Origin: Devosia sp.
Lineage (GTDB): Bacteria > Pseudomonadota > Alphaproteobacteria > Rhizobiales > Devosiaceae
Direction of reading: 5' to 3'
Length of the DNA stretch: 64,000 nt
Assembly: GCA_015234425.1 (NCBI GenBank)
Contig: JADGNE010000067.1
Coordinates: forward strand, 1 to 64,000
Shown: in pieces, positions 17,738 through 27,468 of the stretch
How positions within the stretch are numbered: position 1 is the stretch's first letter
Layout of the letters: every line of letters starts with the position of its first letter
Program-made: the position numbers and the translations under genes
The notes under the pieces: generated by a model
The model's database searches: none
What the model was told of the DNA's origin: nothing
The model's input: only the letters and a program-made list of their open reading frames with translations

Positions 17738-19231
17738 TTGTATTCGCGCAATTTCAAGCGTATCGCGCCTATCGTCCTTGCCAGCCTTATGGCCGGCCTG
17801 CTGCCGGCAATGGCGGCCCCTGAAACCATTTCCATTGCGTTGCCGGGTGATGTGCCGGGCCTTGATCCGAGCAAGGATAGCTCTCCGATCGGCTTCAACT
17901 ATCGCCTCAATGTCTTCGACCAGCTGACAGAATTGCAGCGCGACGGCGAAATGGTGCCACGCCTGGCCGAAAGCTGGAGCTTTTCCGAAGATCTGACGGA
18001 ATGGACCTTCAAGCTCCGTCAGGATGTGAAATTCCACAATGGCACGCCGTTCGCTGCCAAGGATGTGGTGTTTACTGTCAACAAAATCCTCGCGGACGAG
18101 AAGACACCAGTACGCACCTATGTTGCGCTGGTCAAATCCGTTGAGGCTGTCGACGACCACACGGTCAAGTTCGTGCTGACCCAGCCCTATTCGATTTTCC
18201 ATCGGCAGATCAGCTATGTCAGCCTGATGTCGGAAGACTACTACAATGAGGTCGGTGACGCCGGTTATGCGAGCGCGCCAGTTGGTACCGGGCCTTATCG
18301 CGTGGCCGAGTGGATTGCGGACGACAAGCTCGAGCTTCAGGCGTTCGAGGACTACTGGCGCGGCGCCCCCGAAATCAAGACCGCGCTGTTCCGCCCGATG
18401 CCGTCGGAAGCCAGCCGTGGTGTTGCGCTGATGTCTGGCGAGATCGACCTCGTCCCCACGCTGTCGCCGGCCCTGATCAACCAGTTGCAGAGTGCGTCGG
18501 GCATTACCGTCGAGACCGCTCCGAGCTTCCGCACCGTGTTCATGGGCTTTAACGTCCAGGATACGCCGCTGGCCGACCCGCTGCTGCGCGAGGCCGTCGA
18601 CAAGGCCATCGACCGCCAGGCCATCACCGAGCGGCTGCTGCGCGGGCTCGGCGAGCCGGCCGGCATCATGGTGCCGCCGAACAATATCGGTTTTGATGCA
18701 AGCCTTCTGCCGGTCGAGCGTGACCTTGAGGCCGCCAAGGCGCTCGTCGCCCAGTCATCCTATGCCGGCGAAACGATCTCCATCGAATATCCGAGCAACA
18801 ACATCACCATGGCCAATGAGGTGGTGCAGGCAATTTCCGGCTATCTCGGCGAGGCCGGGATCGCCACTGAAATCAAGCCGATGGAATTCACGGCCTTCTT
18901 CCCGCTGTGGGTGCAGACCAAGCTCGAAGATGCCTATTTCTTCGCCTTCGGCTCGTCCCAGTACCATGCGGAATCGGCGCTGGTGGCCATGTATGAAGAG
19001 GGATCGCGCGCCTATGCGTTCAATCCCGAAATCGACGCCATCGTTGACGAGCAGCGCACCGTGACCGACGAGGCCAGGAAGGCCGAGCTTCTGTCGCGCG
19101 CTTTCACGCTCTCCAATCAGGATCGCTACCAGATCCCGGTCTACCATGAGTGGCAGGCCTATGGTGTGCGCGAGGGCATCGAGTACGAAGCCTGGCCGGA
19201 TGGTTTCGTGCGCCTCTACGACTTCCCCTGA
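17738..19231 (+). CDS. ABC transporter peptide-binding protein (SBP family 5)
   Basis: 497-residue periplasmic substrate-binding protein of the dipeptide/oligopeptide (family 5) class. The signal peptide covers about residues 1-28 (FKRIAPIVLASLMAGLLPAMA-A), followed by ISIALPGDVPGLDPSKDSSP and the family segments LAESWSFSEDLTEWTFKLR and FHNGTPFAAKDVVFT. The start is TTG at 17738, 7 nt after a perfect GGAGGAGG; the longer open frame upstream is not coding. No permease or ATPase genes are adjacent, so it is an orphan that must pair with a transporter encoded elsewhere. Confidence 0.92.
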   Translation: MYSRNFKRIAPIVLASLMAGLLPAMAAPETISIALPGDVPGLDPSKDSSPIGFNYRLNVFDQLTELQRDGEMVPRLAESWSFSEDLTEWTFKLRQDVKFHNGTPFAAKDVVFTVNKILADEKTPVRTYVALVKSVEAVDDHTVKFVLTQPYSIFHRQISYVSLMSEDYYNEVGDAGYASAPVGTGPYRVAEWIADDKLELQAFEDYWRGAPEIKTALFRPMPSEASRGVALMSGEIDLVPTLSPALINQLQSASGITVETAPSFRTVFMGFNVQDTPLADPLLREAVDKAIDRQAITERLLRGLGEPAGIMVPPNNIGFDASLLPVERDLEAAKALVAQSSYAGETISIEYPSNNITMANEVVQAISGYLGEAGIATEIKPMEFTAFFPLWVQTKLEDAYFFAFGSSQYHAESALVAMYEEGSRAYAFNPEIDAIVDEQRTVTDEARKAELLSRAFTLSNQDRYQIPVYHEWQAYGVREGIEYEAWPDGFVRLYDFP

Positions 19232-19247
19232 TCCTGCCTGAGAGTTC

Positions 19248-19285
19248 TCCCAACCCCGCATCCGTGCCCGGAGGCGGGGTTGGGA
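19248..19285 (+). terminator. Long hairpin after the peptide-binding protein gene
   Basis: TCCCAACCCCGC and GCGGGGTTGGGA form a perfect 12-bp stem 17 nt after the stop. There is no T-run, so termination may be rho-aided or the structure may protect the mRNA 3' end. Confidence 0.55.
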
Positions 19286-19460
19286 ATGACTTCATCAGGG
19301 ACAGTGCTCCCAGAACCGGACGGCCTTGCCCCCCAGGCTCAAGATCCGGATCCCAGCTGGTCGTTGGCCGCCTGTGCCGGCTGCCAGCGTCCCCTTGATG
19401 CCGGGCTCCCAAGACCTGATAGTGCAAGCGATTGCGCCAACGAGGTCGGAGGACCGCGCC

Positions 19461-20315
19461 ATGATCACCAGCACCAAGCGCGTCCGCAGTGGCCCGGCCA
19501 GCATTTTCACCGAAGCGGCCGGCGAGGGGGACAACGGAACAATTCTCCTCGTCATGGGTGCCACGGCTTCGATGGTCTGGTGGCCGGATAGCCTCATCGA
19601 GGCGCTGGTGGCTGGCGGCTATCGCACCATTCGCTTTGACCATCGCGATACGGGCGCTTCCAGCGTTTCGGCGCCGGGCGAAGTGAACTATGACCTCGCC
19701 GACCTCAGAGACGACCTTCTCGCCATTCTCGATGCCTATGACGTCGACACCGCCCATGTGGTCGGGATGTCGCTTGGCGGCTATGTCGCGCAGATCCTGG
19801 CGCTGACCCACCCAGCCAGGGTAAAAACACTCACCCTCATCGCCGCGGAACCGCTGGGCGTGCCATACGAAGGCGAAGGACTGCCTCCGGGCTTCATGGA
19901 GCAATTTGGCGCCATGGCCAGCCTCGACTGGGCCGACGCTGACGCGGTGACCGGTTTCATGATGGGCATTGCCCGGCTCAGTGCCGGTTCGCGGCACGAT
20001 TTCGACGACGTCGCGGTCGAGCGACGGATCCGCACCGAAATTGCGCGGACCGAAAATATCCAGAGCGCCTTCAACCATTCGATGATTGCCGGCGCGCCGC
20101 CGACGGAGGCCACTGCCGCTGATATCGTCCAGCCGGTGCTGCTCATCCATGGCGGGGCCGATCCGATCATTTCGGCCAATGCCGCTCGCACGGCCAAGGC
20201 CATCATCCCCTCTGCCGAACTGCTGATCATCCCCGACCTTGGGCATGAACTGGTCGATGCCGATATGGCGCAATTTGCCTCGGCCATCATCGCCCATTGC
20301 GGAAAAGTGGCCTGA
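19461..20315 (+). CDS. Alpha/beta hydrolase
   Basis: 284-residue alpha/beta-fold hydrolase. The nucleophile elbow GMSLGGYV carries the catalytic Ser at about residue 107, the acid is probably Asp in IHGGADPIIS, and the catalytic His is in PDLGHELVD. An oxyanion-type motif VMGATASM lies near residue 33. Substrate unknown; the family includes esterases and C-C hydrolases. ATG at 19461 follows GGAGGA with 7-nt spacing; the open frame upstream reads through non-coding sequence. It stands 229 nt after the peptide-binding protein gene and probably has its own promoter. Confidence 0.87.
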   Translation: MITSTKRVRSGPASIFTEAAGEGDNGTILLVMGATASMVWWPDSLIEALVAGGYRTIRFDHRDTGASSVSAPGEVNYDLADLRDDLLAILDAYDVDTAHVVGMSLGGYVAQILALTHPARVKTLTLIAAEPLGVPYEGEGLPPGFMEQFGAMASLDWADADAVTGFMMGIARLSAGSRHDFDDVAVERRIRTEIARTENIQSAFNHSMIAGAPPTEATAADIVQPVLLIHGGADPIISANAARTAKAIIPSAELLIIPDLGHELVDADMAQFASAIIAHCGKVA

Positions 20316-20436
20316 CCGCTGCCCCTCGGTGCAGTTGGATGGAGTTAAACCGTTCAGGTTGGGCAAATAAACTTCAGTGTGCGCTGAACTTTCAACGATA
20401 TGTGGAGTTAATGCCTAGTCCATAGGAGCGTCATTC

Positions 20437-21225
20437 ATGAGAACCGCCGAGCTGCCGGTAAAGATCCTCGTCACCGTGACCTACATCATCATGGTCGTGA
20501 CCAATTATCTGGCCAATGCCTTGCCACTGAATGGCCGCCAGACTGGTGAAATCTCAGATGCCTATGAGAACCTCTTTGCCCCAGCGGGAATTACCTTTTC
20601 TATCTGGGGCGTGATCTACCTGCTGCTGGCGATCCACATCCTCTATCAGTGGGGGCTGTTCCACCGGGATGGCATTGGCAATGGCGCGCTGTTGAGCAAA
20701 ATCGGTGTGCTGTTTTCCGTATCGTCGCTGGCCAATACCGCCTGGGTGTTTGCCTGGCACTATGACCAGATCCTGATTTCCACCCTTCTTATTGCGTCCA
20801 TCCTCGCGATCCTTGCCACTATCGTGGTGACGCTGCGCAATCATGCGCTGACCGACCGCGAATACTGGCTGGTCCGGGTGCCGTTCAGCGTTTATTTCGG
20901 CTGGATCACGGTCGCGACGGTCGCCAATATCACCGTGTTTCTGGTCAGCATCGGCTGGGATGGGTTTGGGATTTCCATCGACGTCTGGGCGATGATCATC
21001 ATCGCGGTCTCGGCGCTGATCGGTACGCTGGTCATGCTGCGTAATCACGACTACGCCTATGGCGTGGTGCTGCTCTGGGCCTTCACCGGCATTCTGATCA
21101 AGCACACATCGGCTGACGGCTTTGCCGGAAACTATCCGAATGTGATCGCCACGGTTATCGCCTGTCTGGTGGTGTTCGTGATCGCCGAGATTGTGCTTTG
21201 GCGCCGGCGGAACGCAATGGCCTGA
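20437..21225 (+). CDS. TspO/MBR-like polytopic membrane protein
   Basis: 262-residue integral membrane protein with about seven or eight hydrophobic segments. The segment FAPAGITFSIWGVIYLLLAIHILYQ (shown only in part here: FAPAGITFSIWG at about residues 47-58) and later VPFSVYFGWITVATVANI resemble tryptophan-rich sensory (TspO/MBR)-type proteins, in the longer subfamily. Function in bacteria includes tetrapyrrole binding or stress signalling, not provable here. AGGAG lies 7 nt before ATG. A short inverted repeat TTCAG-N6-CTGAA (20373-20388) sits about 50 nt upstream. Confidence 0.72.
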   Translation: MRTAELPVKILVTVTYIIMVVTNYLANALPLNGRQTGEISDAYENLFAPAGITFSIWGVIYLLLAIHILYQWGLFHRDGIGNGALLSKIGVLFSVSSLANTAWVFAWHYDQILISTLLIASILAILATIVVTLRNHALTDREYWLVRVPFSVYFGWITVATVANITVFLVSIGWDGFGISIDVWAMIIIAVSALIGTLVMLRNHDYAYGVVLLWAFTGILIKHTSADGFAGNYPNVIATVIACLVVFVIAEIVLWRRRNAMA

Positions 21226-21272
21226 TTACAGGTGGCGACGGCAGGCCTGCGCCAGCCGTCGCGCCATCATTT

Positions 21273-21839
21273 CTAGACGCGGCTGCGCGTGCCGAGGTTG
21301 GTGACGACCAGCTGGCCGGCATAGGCGGCCAGTGCGGCCTTGGCGAGATCGCCTGGCACAAAGATGAGATTGCCGATGACGGCGTCGCTAAAGTTTAGCC
21401 CAGCCGCAATCGACAACCAGGTAACGCCAAGCACGTGATTGATCACCACGCCGACCACGCCGGCGAGGAAGAGGCCACCCAGGAGCTTCCAGCCCTTGAG
21501 GCCGCGCGCGACAACGCTATTGGCAACCCAGCCGGTGGCGAAGGCCTGGGGCAGGAAGCCGACGAGATAGCCGGCGGTGGGGCCGACGAAGACAGCAAGA
21601 CCGCCGCGGCCACCTGACAGCACCGGCAGGCCGATGGCGACAAGCGCCAAGAGCAGCAGTACCGACAGCGTGCCGCCGCGCGCGCCAAGCACAACGCCGG
21701 CCAGGATGACCCCCAAGCTCTGGACCTGGATAGCCACCGGGAAAAAGCCGACCATGATCGGCGGAATAAGCCCGAGCACGACGATGATCGCGGTGAAGAG
21801 GGCAATTAGCACGAGCGAACGAGTGGACACTGTCTTCAA
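21273..21839 (-). CDS. bioY: Biotin transporter substrate-binding component BioY
   Basis: 188-residue S component of the ECF-type biotin importer, with six predicted membrane helices. Family features include LGARGGTLSVLLLLALVAIGLPVLSGGRGG and the GPTAGYLVGF motif at about residues 87-96. It is the last gene of bioMNY on the minus strand. The frame opens at a TTG (21839) that overlaps the bioN stop as TTGA; a GTG nine bases on is the alternative start. BioY binds biotin and docks on the BioMN energising module. Confidence 0.93.
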   Translation of the reverse strand: MKTVSTRSLVLIALFTAIIVVLGLIPPIMVGFFPVAIQVQSLGVILAGVVLGARGGTLSVLLLLALVAIGLPVLSGGRGGLAVFVGPTAGYLVGFLPQAFATGWVANSVVARGLKGWKLLGGLFLAGVVGVVINHVLGVTWLSIAAGLNFSDAVIGNLIFVPGDLAKAALAAYAGQLVVTNLGTRSRV

Positions 21840-22453
21840 TCTCTTGCGGAGGGGTGGGAGCGGATATTGCGGGCGTCGATGGCGTTGGCGATTTCGTCGG
21901 CACTGAGGATGGTGCCGATGACCATGGGGACGATGAGCGTGGCGAAGCGCAGTTTGAGGCCCCTGGCGCGGTGCGCATCCGAGACGGCCCGATAGCGGGC
22001 CTGAACTTCGGGAATAAAGCGGATCACGAGGCCGATGGCCAGCCCGATATCGCGGGCATTGGCAAGGCCAATGCGCTCAAGCGGTCGAGCGAGGTCGGTG
22101 ATCGTCTCGATGAATTTTCCGACCGTCGTCGTTGCCGTGATGAGGGCCGCGAATAGGCTGAGTGTGCCAAGGCGCAACAGGGAGACGAGAGCCGCCTCGG
22201 GGCCGGTTGCGAAGAAGGCCCATGCCGCGACAACAGCAATGGTAAAGAGCAACGTCCAGGCGCGCAGCCATTGCATCAGCGCAGGTCGGCAGAGGCCCAG
22301 CGCGAGACCGAGCACCAGTGCGGCCAATGTCGCGAGGACCGGCAGCGCAGTGGTCGCAAACAGCGCGACGCTGAGAGTGACAAGAGCGAGGAGCTTTGCC
22401 TTGGTCGGCAGGCGGTGGATTGGCCCGTCGCCTTTCTCGGACATGCCGATCAT
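21836..22453 (-). CDS. bioN: ECF transporter T component BioN
   Basis: 205-residue transmembrane coupling protein of the biotin ECF transporter, linking the BioM ATPase to BioY. Several hydrophobic helices are followed by the cytoplasmic coupling segment RYRAVSDAHRARGL, which fits the EcfT Ala-Arg-Gly motif, and a second one near NAIDARNIRS. ATG at 22453 overlaps the bioM stop as ATGA, consistent with translational coupling. Confidence 0.9.
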   Translation of the reverse strand: MIGMSEKGDGPIHRLPTKAKLLALVTLSVALFATTALPVLATLAALVLGLALGLCRPALMQWLRAWTLLFTIAVVAAWAFFATGPEAALVSLLRLGTLSLFAALITATTTVGKFIETITDLARPLERIGLANARDIGLAIGLVIRFIPEVQARYRAVSDAHRARGLKLRFATLIVPMVIGTILSADEIANAIDARNIRSHPSARD

Positions 22454-23139
22454 GCGGCGAGCGCCAGATAGCGGGAGATCGTCGTCTCGGCCGGGCCATC
22501 TTCGATCAGGCTGCCGTCATGAAACAGCAGCACGCGCTCGAAACCGGACAGCAGGGCGAGGTCGTGGGTGACGACGATGACGTTCTCGGGGAGCGCCGCG
22601 ATCGTGCGTTCGACGAGATTGCGGTTCTTGAGGTCGAGCTGGTTGGTCGGCTCGTCGAGGATGACGATGTCGGGTTCGGTGACCAGCACTGAGGCCAGCG
22701 CAGCCAGCTGAACTTCGCCGCCTGAAAGCTCATGGGCGCGGCGGTCGATGAGATGGCCTGCGTGCAGGCGAGCGAGGACTGCTTCGACGGCTTGGGTCTC
22801 ATCCGGTTTGGACAGGCGACGCGACTGGAGGCCCAGCGCGATGTCGTCGCGCACGAGCGGCAGGATGATCTGATTGGACGGGTTCTGGAACACATAGCCG
22901 ACGGCGGAGCGGGCTTTTGCCGCGGCGGTGCGCGTGTCATGGCCATTGGTCAGCACGCGCCCCGATGACGGGACGACGAGGCCGTTGATCATCCGGGCAA
23001 AGGTGCTCTTACCCGACCCATTAAGGCCAATCACCCCGATGCGACGCTCGCTGAGCTCAAGCGTCAGGGATTTAAGCGCCACATGGTCGGCGTAGGCCGC
23101 TCCGGCATTGTCAAACTGGATGTGCAAGCGCCGCCCCAA
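22450..23139 (-). CDS. bioM: ECF transporter ATPase BioM
   Basis: 229-residue ABC ATPase driving biotin uptake. Walker A GLNGSGKS (about residues 38-45), Q-loop VFQNPSNQII, signature LSGGEVQLAALAS, Walker B IVILDEPTN and the switch His in VVTHD are all present. The frame opens with TTG at 23139; no better start with a strong ribosome-binding site is visible. It is the first gene of the bioMNY unit. I found no BioR-type TTATMKATAA box in the 97 nt upstream. Confidence 0.92.
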   Translation of the reverse strand: MGRRLHIQFDNAGAAYADHVALKSLTLELSERRIGVIGLNGSGKSTFARMINGLVVPSSGRVLTNGHDTRTAAAKARSAVGYVFQNPSNQIILPLVRDDIALGLQSRRLSKPDETQAVEAVLARLHAGHLIDRRAHELSGGEVQLAALASVLVTEPDIVILDEPTNQLDLKNRNLVERTIAALPENVIVVTHDLALLSGFERVLLFHDGSLIEDGPAETTISRYLALAA

Positions 23140-23236
23140 ACGATCAACGCCCCCGTGTGCTCTGCGAGCGTGGCAAGGTCAAGGCTGAAAGCCGGAACTT
23201 GCGCCGGTTGCCGCATGTCGCGAGCGTCGTGTGCGT

Positions 23237-23770
23237 TCAGCTCTGGTCGGCCCGGGTGAAGAGGCCGGGATAATTGGTCACGATGCCATTGTCGTCCACT
23301 TCGAGGATGGCTTCGAAGTCAGCGGACTGGAAGCGGAAGTGGGTGTCGTCGAGCTTTGTATAGATCTGCTCGGTGCGCTGGACGCCCATGGTCGTGGCGT
23401 CGATCCAGGCCATGGCGAAGCGAACGGGCTGATCGGCCCAATCAGTGCGCCAGATGGGCAGGGAATTGGTCAGCGGGGTCGGCCAGATATCGACATCAAG
23501 GCACCCGCGCAGCGCATTGATGGGTTCGGCGCGATCGTCGGACCAGCCGCCCGCGCCATCGGCAAAAAGTTCAAGGCTCTTGCCGTCGGCGCGCTCGATC
23601 TTGACCGTTCGGACATGGCCTCGCTCATCGAGTTTAAGCCGATAGAACAGGCCGAAATCAGGCCCGACAATGGCGCTGCGAATGCGCGTATCGCGACCGT
23701 TGGCGATGACGTGGCAATGCTCGATGCTGGCCGGGTCGAGGCCCTGCCAACGGATGGATTTGTTGAGCAT
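23237..23770 (-). CDS. Putative glycolipid-binding protein (DUF1089-like)
   Basis: 177-residue soluble protein resembling the putative glycolipid-binding domain family (PF06475-like). Segments such as WQGLDPASIEHCHVIANG, GLFYRLKLDERGHVRTVKI and FRFQSADFEAILEVDDNGIV support a beta-rich lipid-binding fold. ATG at 23770 follows AGAGGGGG, and the upstream extension to 23815 is not needed. It lies 97 nt upstream of bioM on the same strand, so co-transcription is possible, but no functional link to biotin is known. Confidence 0.75.
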   Translation of the reverse strand: MLNKSIRWQGLDPASIEHCHVIANGRDTRIRSAIVGPDFGLFYRLKLDERGHVRTVKIERADGKSLELFADGAGGWSDDRAEPINALRGCLDVDIWPTPLTNSLPIWRTDWADQPVRFAMAWIDATTMGVQRTEQIYTKLDDTHFRFQSADFEAILEVDDNGIVTNYPGLFTRADQS

Positions 23771-23859
23771 CTCGAGGCCCCCCCTCTGCACTCGGTTGCG
23801 CCGCCGCGAGCACAAGCTTTAGCGTGGTTTCGGCTGACGGGACAGGGGACGATTGTAAC

Positions 23860-23888
23860 GAAAAAGGGCGCCCCGGAGGACGCCCTTT
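23860..23888 (-). terminator. Rho-independent terminator after gap
   Basis: On the minus strand AAAGGGCG and CGCCCTTT form an 8-bp stem with a 10-nt loop, followed by TT and CG; it ends the tkt-gap transcript 22 nt after the gap stop. Confidence 0.8.
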
Positions 23889-23909
23889 CAGATTTGATTT
23901 TCGAGGTGA

Positions 23910-24917
23910 TCAGAGGGTCTTGCCGAGGGCGACGGCGGTGTCGCTCATGCGGTTCGAGAAACCCCATTCGTTGTCGTACCAGGAGAGGATCGACACGAAA
24001 TTGCCGCCCAGAACCTTGGTCTGATCGAGAGCCATGGTCGAGGAGTGCGGATCGTGGTTGAAGTCGATCGAGACATTCGGCACTTCGGTGTAGCCCAGGA
24101 TGCCCTTGAGCTCGCCGTCGGCGTACTTCTTGATCGCAGCGTTGATTTCCTCGGCGGTCACATCGCGCGAGGCGATGAACTTGAGGTCGACGCAGGACAC
24201 GTTCGGGGTCGGCACGCGGACCGAGACGCCATCCAGCTTGCCCTTGAGCTCGGGCAGGACGAGGCCGATGGCCTTGGCTGCGCCGGTCGAGGTCGGGATC
24301 TGCGAGAGGGCAGCAGCGCGGCCGCGATAGAGATCCTTGTGCATGGTGTCGAGGGTCGGCTGATCACCGGTGTAGGAGTGGATGGTGGTCATCAACCCCT
24401 TCTCGATGCCGAATTCCTTGTGCAGCACATAGGCGACGGGCGCCAGGCAGTTGGTGGTGCACGAGGCGTTCGAGATCACCACGTCGTCCTTGGTCAGGCT
24501 CTGGTGGTTGATGCCGTAGACGATGGTCTTGTCCGCGCCGTCGCCGGGGGCCGAGATGATCACCTTCTTGGCGCCGGCCTTGAGGTGAGCCGAGGCTTTT
24601 TCCTTGGAGGTGAAGATGCCGGTGCATTCGAGCGCAATGTCGACGCCCATGGCGGCATGCGGCAGGTTTGCCGGATCGCGCTCGGCGGTGACCTTGATCG
24701 GGCCACGGCCCACGTCGATGGTGTCGCCGGCAACAGTCACCTGATGCGGGAAACGGCCATGGACGCTATCGAAGCGCAGCAGATGCGCATTGGTTTCAAC
24801 CGGGCCGAGATCGTTGATGGCAACGACTTCGATATCGGTGCGGCCGGACTCGATGATGGCGCGCAGGACGTTGCGGCCGATGCGGCCAAAGCCATTGATG
24901 GCGACGCGGACTGCCAT
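23910..24917 (-). CDS. gap: Glyceraldehyde-3-phosphate dehydrogenase
   Basis: 335-residue glycolytic and gluconeogenic enzyme that oxidises glyceraldehyde 3-phosphate to 1,3-bisphosphoglycerate with NAD. The NAD-binding motif [12 protein letters not shown] is at the N-terminus, the coenzyme-selecting residue lies in AINDLGP, the catalytic cysteine is in SNASCTTNC (about residues 149-157), and the phosphate-binding segment STGAAKAIG follows. It lies 47 nt downstream of tkt on the same strand, so the two are likely one operon. A pgk gene often follows gap in related genomes but not here; a terminator follows instead. Confidence 0.97.
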   Translation of the reverse strand: MAVRVAINGFGRIGRNVLRAIIESGRTDIEVVAINDLGPVETNAHLLRFDSVHGRFPHQVTVAGDTIDVGRGPIKVTAERDPANLPHAAMGVDIALECTGIFTSKEKASAHLKAGAKKVIISAPGDGADKTIVYGINHQSLTKDDVVISNASCTTNCLAPVAYVLHKEFGIEKGLMTTIHSYTGDQPTLDTMHKDLYRGRAAALSQIPTSTGAAKAIGLVLPELKGKLDGVSVRVPTPNVSCVDLKFIASRDVTAEEINAAIKKYADGELKGILGYTEVPNVSIDFNHDPHSSTMALDQTKVLGGNFVSILSWYDNEWGFSNRMSDTAVALGKTL

Positions 24918-24964
24918 AGTAAACGCTCCTTTGGGGAGGATGGGAAAAGGGAGGCGGGGCTCTC

Positions 24965-26941
24965 TTACAACTGTGCGGTGACGGCTTCAACAACGGCCTT
25001 TGGCGTAATGCCAAAGTGTTGGTAGAGCGCATCAATCGGGCCGGAAGCGCCGAAGGAGTTCATGCCCACGAAGCGACCCTTGTCGCCCAGGAGCTTGCCC
25101 CAGCCCATTTCGATGCCGGCTTCGACGGCGACCCGGGCACGGGCGGAACCGAGCACTTCGGCCTTGTAGGCGTCCGACTGCTTGGCGAAGAGCTCCATGG
25201 ACGGCACCGAGACGACGCGGGCGGAGATGCCCTGCTCGTTGAGCAGCTTCTGGGCTTCGACGGCAATGGCGACTTCCGAGCCGGTGGCGAAGATCACCGC
25301 CTGGGCGTCGGCCGAGCCGACCAGCGTATAGGCACCCTTGGCCGACTTGTTCTCGGCAGAGGCTTCGGTGCGCACGGCCGGCAGGTTCTGGCGGGACAGC
25401 GCCAGGATCGACGGCGACTTCTGGGTTTCCATGGCGAGCTGCCAGCACTCGGCAGTTTCCATCGCGTCAGCCGGACGGAAGACGAGAAGGTTCGGAATGG
25501 CGCGCAGGGCGGCCAGATGTTCCACCGGCTGGTGGGTCGGGCCGTCTTCGCCCAGACCGATGGAGTCGTGGGTCATCACATAGATGACGCGCTGTTCCAT
25601 GAGGGCCGAGAGGCGGATTGCGGGGCGGGCATAGTCGGTGAAGACCATGAAGGTGCCACCGTAGGGGATGAGGCCGCCGTGCAGGGCAACGCCGTTCATC
25701 GCCGCGGCCATTTCATGCTCGCGGATGCCGTACATCATGTAGCGGCCGTCGCGGCTGTTGGCCTGGAAGGGCAGGGTCTCTGGCGTATTGGTGAGGTTCG
25801 AGCCGGTGAGGTCGGCGGAGCCGCCCAGGGTCTCGGGAACGACCTTATTGATCACCTCAAGCGCCATCTGGCTGGACTTGCGGGTCGCGACCTTCGGCTT
25901 GTCGGCTGCCAGCTTCTCCTTGTACGCGGCCATGGTGGCAGCGAAATCGGACGGCAGGGCACCGGACATGCGGCGGGTGAATTCGGCCTTCTTGTCAGAC
26001 TGGGCAAGGCGGGCTTCCCACTCGCCGCGCACATTCTGGCTGCGGGTGCCGGCAGCGCGCCAGGCGTCGATGATGGCTGCGGGGACTTCAAAGGCGGGAT
26101 AGGTAATGCCGAGCGCGGCCTTGGCGCCAGCCAGTTCTTCGGCGCCGAGCGGCGAGCCGTGGACCTTCTCGGTGCCGGCCTTCTTGGGCGCGCCGAAGCC
26201 GATGGTGGTCTTGGCAGCGATGAGGGTCGGCTTGTCGGTCGAGGCCTTGGCTTCGATCAGGGCCTTTTCGATCGCGTCCTGGTCATGGCCGTCGATCTCG
26301 ATAGTGTTCCAGCCAACGGCCTTGAAGCGCGCGATCTGGTCGGTCGAGTCGGAGTTGGAGACCTTGCCGTCGATGGTGATGTCATTGTTGTCCCAGATCA
26401 CGATCAGCTTGTTGAGCTTGAGGTGACCGGCAAGGGAGATGGCCTCCTGGGAGATGCCTTCCATCAGGCACCCGTCACCAGCCAGAACATAGGTGTGGTG
26501 GTCGACCATGTCCGAACCGAACTCGGCAGCGAGCTTGGCTTCGGCGACGGCAAAGCCGACGGAATTGGCAAGGCCCTGACCGAGCGGGCCAGTGGTGGTT
26601 TCGATGCCGGTGGCGTGGCCGAATTCGGGGTGGCCAGCGGTCTTGGCGCCGAGCTGGCGGAAATTTTTGACCTGGTCGATGGTCATGTCCTCATAGCCCA
26701 GGAGATAGAGCGAGGAGTAGAGCAGCATCGAGCCGTGGCCGGCCGAGAGGATGAAGCGATCGCGATCGGCCCAATGGGGATTGGCGGGGTCGAACTTCAT
26801 CACCTTGGTAAAGAGGACGGTCGCGATATCCGCACAACCCATGGGCAGACCCGGATGCCCGGAATTAGCCTTTTCGACCGCATCCATAGATAGCGACCGG
26901 ATTGCATTGGCCAAATCGTTCTGCTGGGTTGTGTTTGTCAT
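24965..26941 (-). CDS. tkt: Transketolase
   Basis: 658-residue thiamine-diphosphate enzyme of the pentose phosphate pathway. The N-terminal segment [19 protein letters not shown], the TPP/Mg motif [13 protein letters not shown]...NN (about residues 150-185) and the pyrimidine-domain segments [13 protein letters not shown] and [14 protein letters not shown] are visible. ATG at 26941 (MTNTTQQND) gives the normal family length; an in-frame ATG at 26962 is possible, but neither has a strong Shine-Dalgarno. First gene of the tkt-gap unit. Confidence 0.96.
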   Translation of the reverse strand: MTNTTQQNDLANAIRSLSMDAVEKANSGHPGLPMGCADIATVLFTKVMKFDPANPHWADRDRFILSAGHGSMLLYSSLYLLGYEDMTIDQVKNFRQLGAKTAGHPEFGHATGIETTTGPLGQGLANSVGFAVAEAKLAAEFGSDMVDHHTYVLAGDGCLMEGISQEAISLAGHLKLNKLIVIWDNNDITIDGKVSNSDSTDQIARFKAVGWNTIEIDGHDQDAIEKALIEAKASTDKPTLIAAKTTIGFGAPKKAGTEKVHGSPLGAEELAGAKAALGITYPAFEVPAAIIDAWRAAGTRSQNVRGEWEARLAQSDKKAEFTRRMSGALPSDFAATMAAYKEKLAADKPKVATRKSSQMALEVINKVVPETLGGSADLTGSNLTNTPETLPFQANSRDGRYMMYGIREHEMAAAMNGVALHGGLIPYGGTFMVFTDYARPAIRLSALMEQRVIYVMTHDSIGLGEDGPTHQPVEHLAALRAIPNLLVFRPADAMETAECWQLAMETQKSPSILALSRQNLPAVRTEASAENKSAKGAYTLVGSADAQAVIFATGSEVAIAVEAQKLLNEQGISARVVSVPSMELFAKQSDAYKAEVLGSARARVAVEAGIEMGWGKLLGDKGRFVGMNSFGASGPIDALYQHFGITPKAVVEAVTAQL

Positions 26942-27177
26942 CGGCAAGCCGCTTTCTTTCATTAAAGAAGGCTGGAGAAACTGGGAAGAAGAGGCCTCCA
27001 GACCTCCTCCCAAAGGCGCGGTTGAGGCATAACAGGTTCGGCCCTTGTGTCAATGTCGACGGCCGGTTTCACAGAGCCTGCAGGCCCAAATTTCGGGGGT
27101 TTGGCAGGTGGAGCAGTTGCAAAGCCAGGTCGGCTGGGGCAGGGTCGGGTCAATGCGTATTGAGGATGGTTGCCGCC

Positions 27178-27465
27178 ATGAGTGAGATGGATGCGGAAAA
27201 CGGTCTGGTCGCAGCATCAGCCCGCTTCGACCGGGCGATGGAGCGCATGGAGCAAAGCCTGCGCGATCTCACTGCCCGCATGCAGAGATTGAACCGTATC
27301 GAGGTGGATACGCAGCGCCTCGTGCACGAGCGTTCGCGCCTTGCCACCGAGCTCGACAAGACGTCGGCCCGCGCCAAGCGGCTCGACGACGGTGCCCACG
27401 AAGTGTCCCGGCGACTGGTCGTTGCCATGGAAACAGTGCGCGAAGTTCTGGCCAAGGCGGAGTAG
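27178..27465 (+). CDS. DUF4164 coiled-coil protein
   Basis: 95-residue cytoplasmic protein that is almost entirely predicted coiled coil, with heptads such as MERMEQSLRDLTARMQRL and VHERSRLATELDKTSARAKR. It matches the small DUF4164 protein that commonly precedes zapA in Hyphomicrobiales. The stop lies 3 nt before the zapA ATG, so it may act with ZapA at the division site; that is inference. ATG at 27178 is used; an in-frame ATG at 27166 is possible. Confidence 0.82.
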   Translation: MSEMDAENGLVAASARFDRAMERMEQSLRDLTARMQRLNRIEVDTQRLVHERSRLATELDKTSARAKRLDDGAHEVSRRLVVAMETVREVLAKAE

Positions 27466-27468
27466 GCG

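Noticed and set aside
19223-19290. Glycine-riboswitch-like string ACTCTCAGGCA on the minus strand
   Set aside because: It matches the 3' conserved piece of the aptamer, but the upstream core elements are not visible and no glycine gene lies downstream on that strand; it would read antisense into the peptide-binding protein gene.
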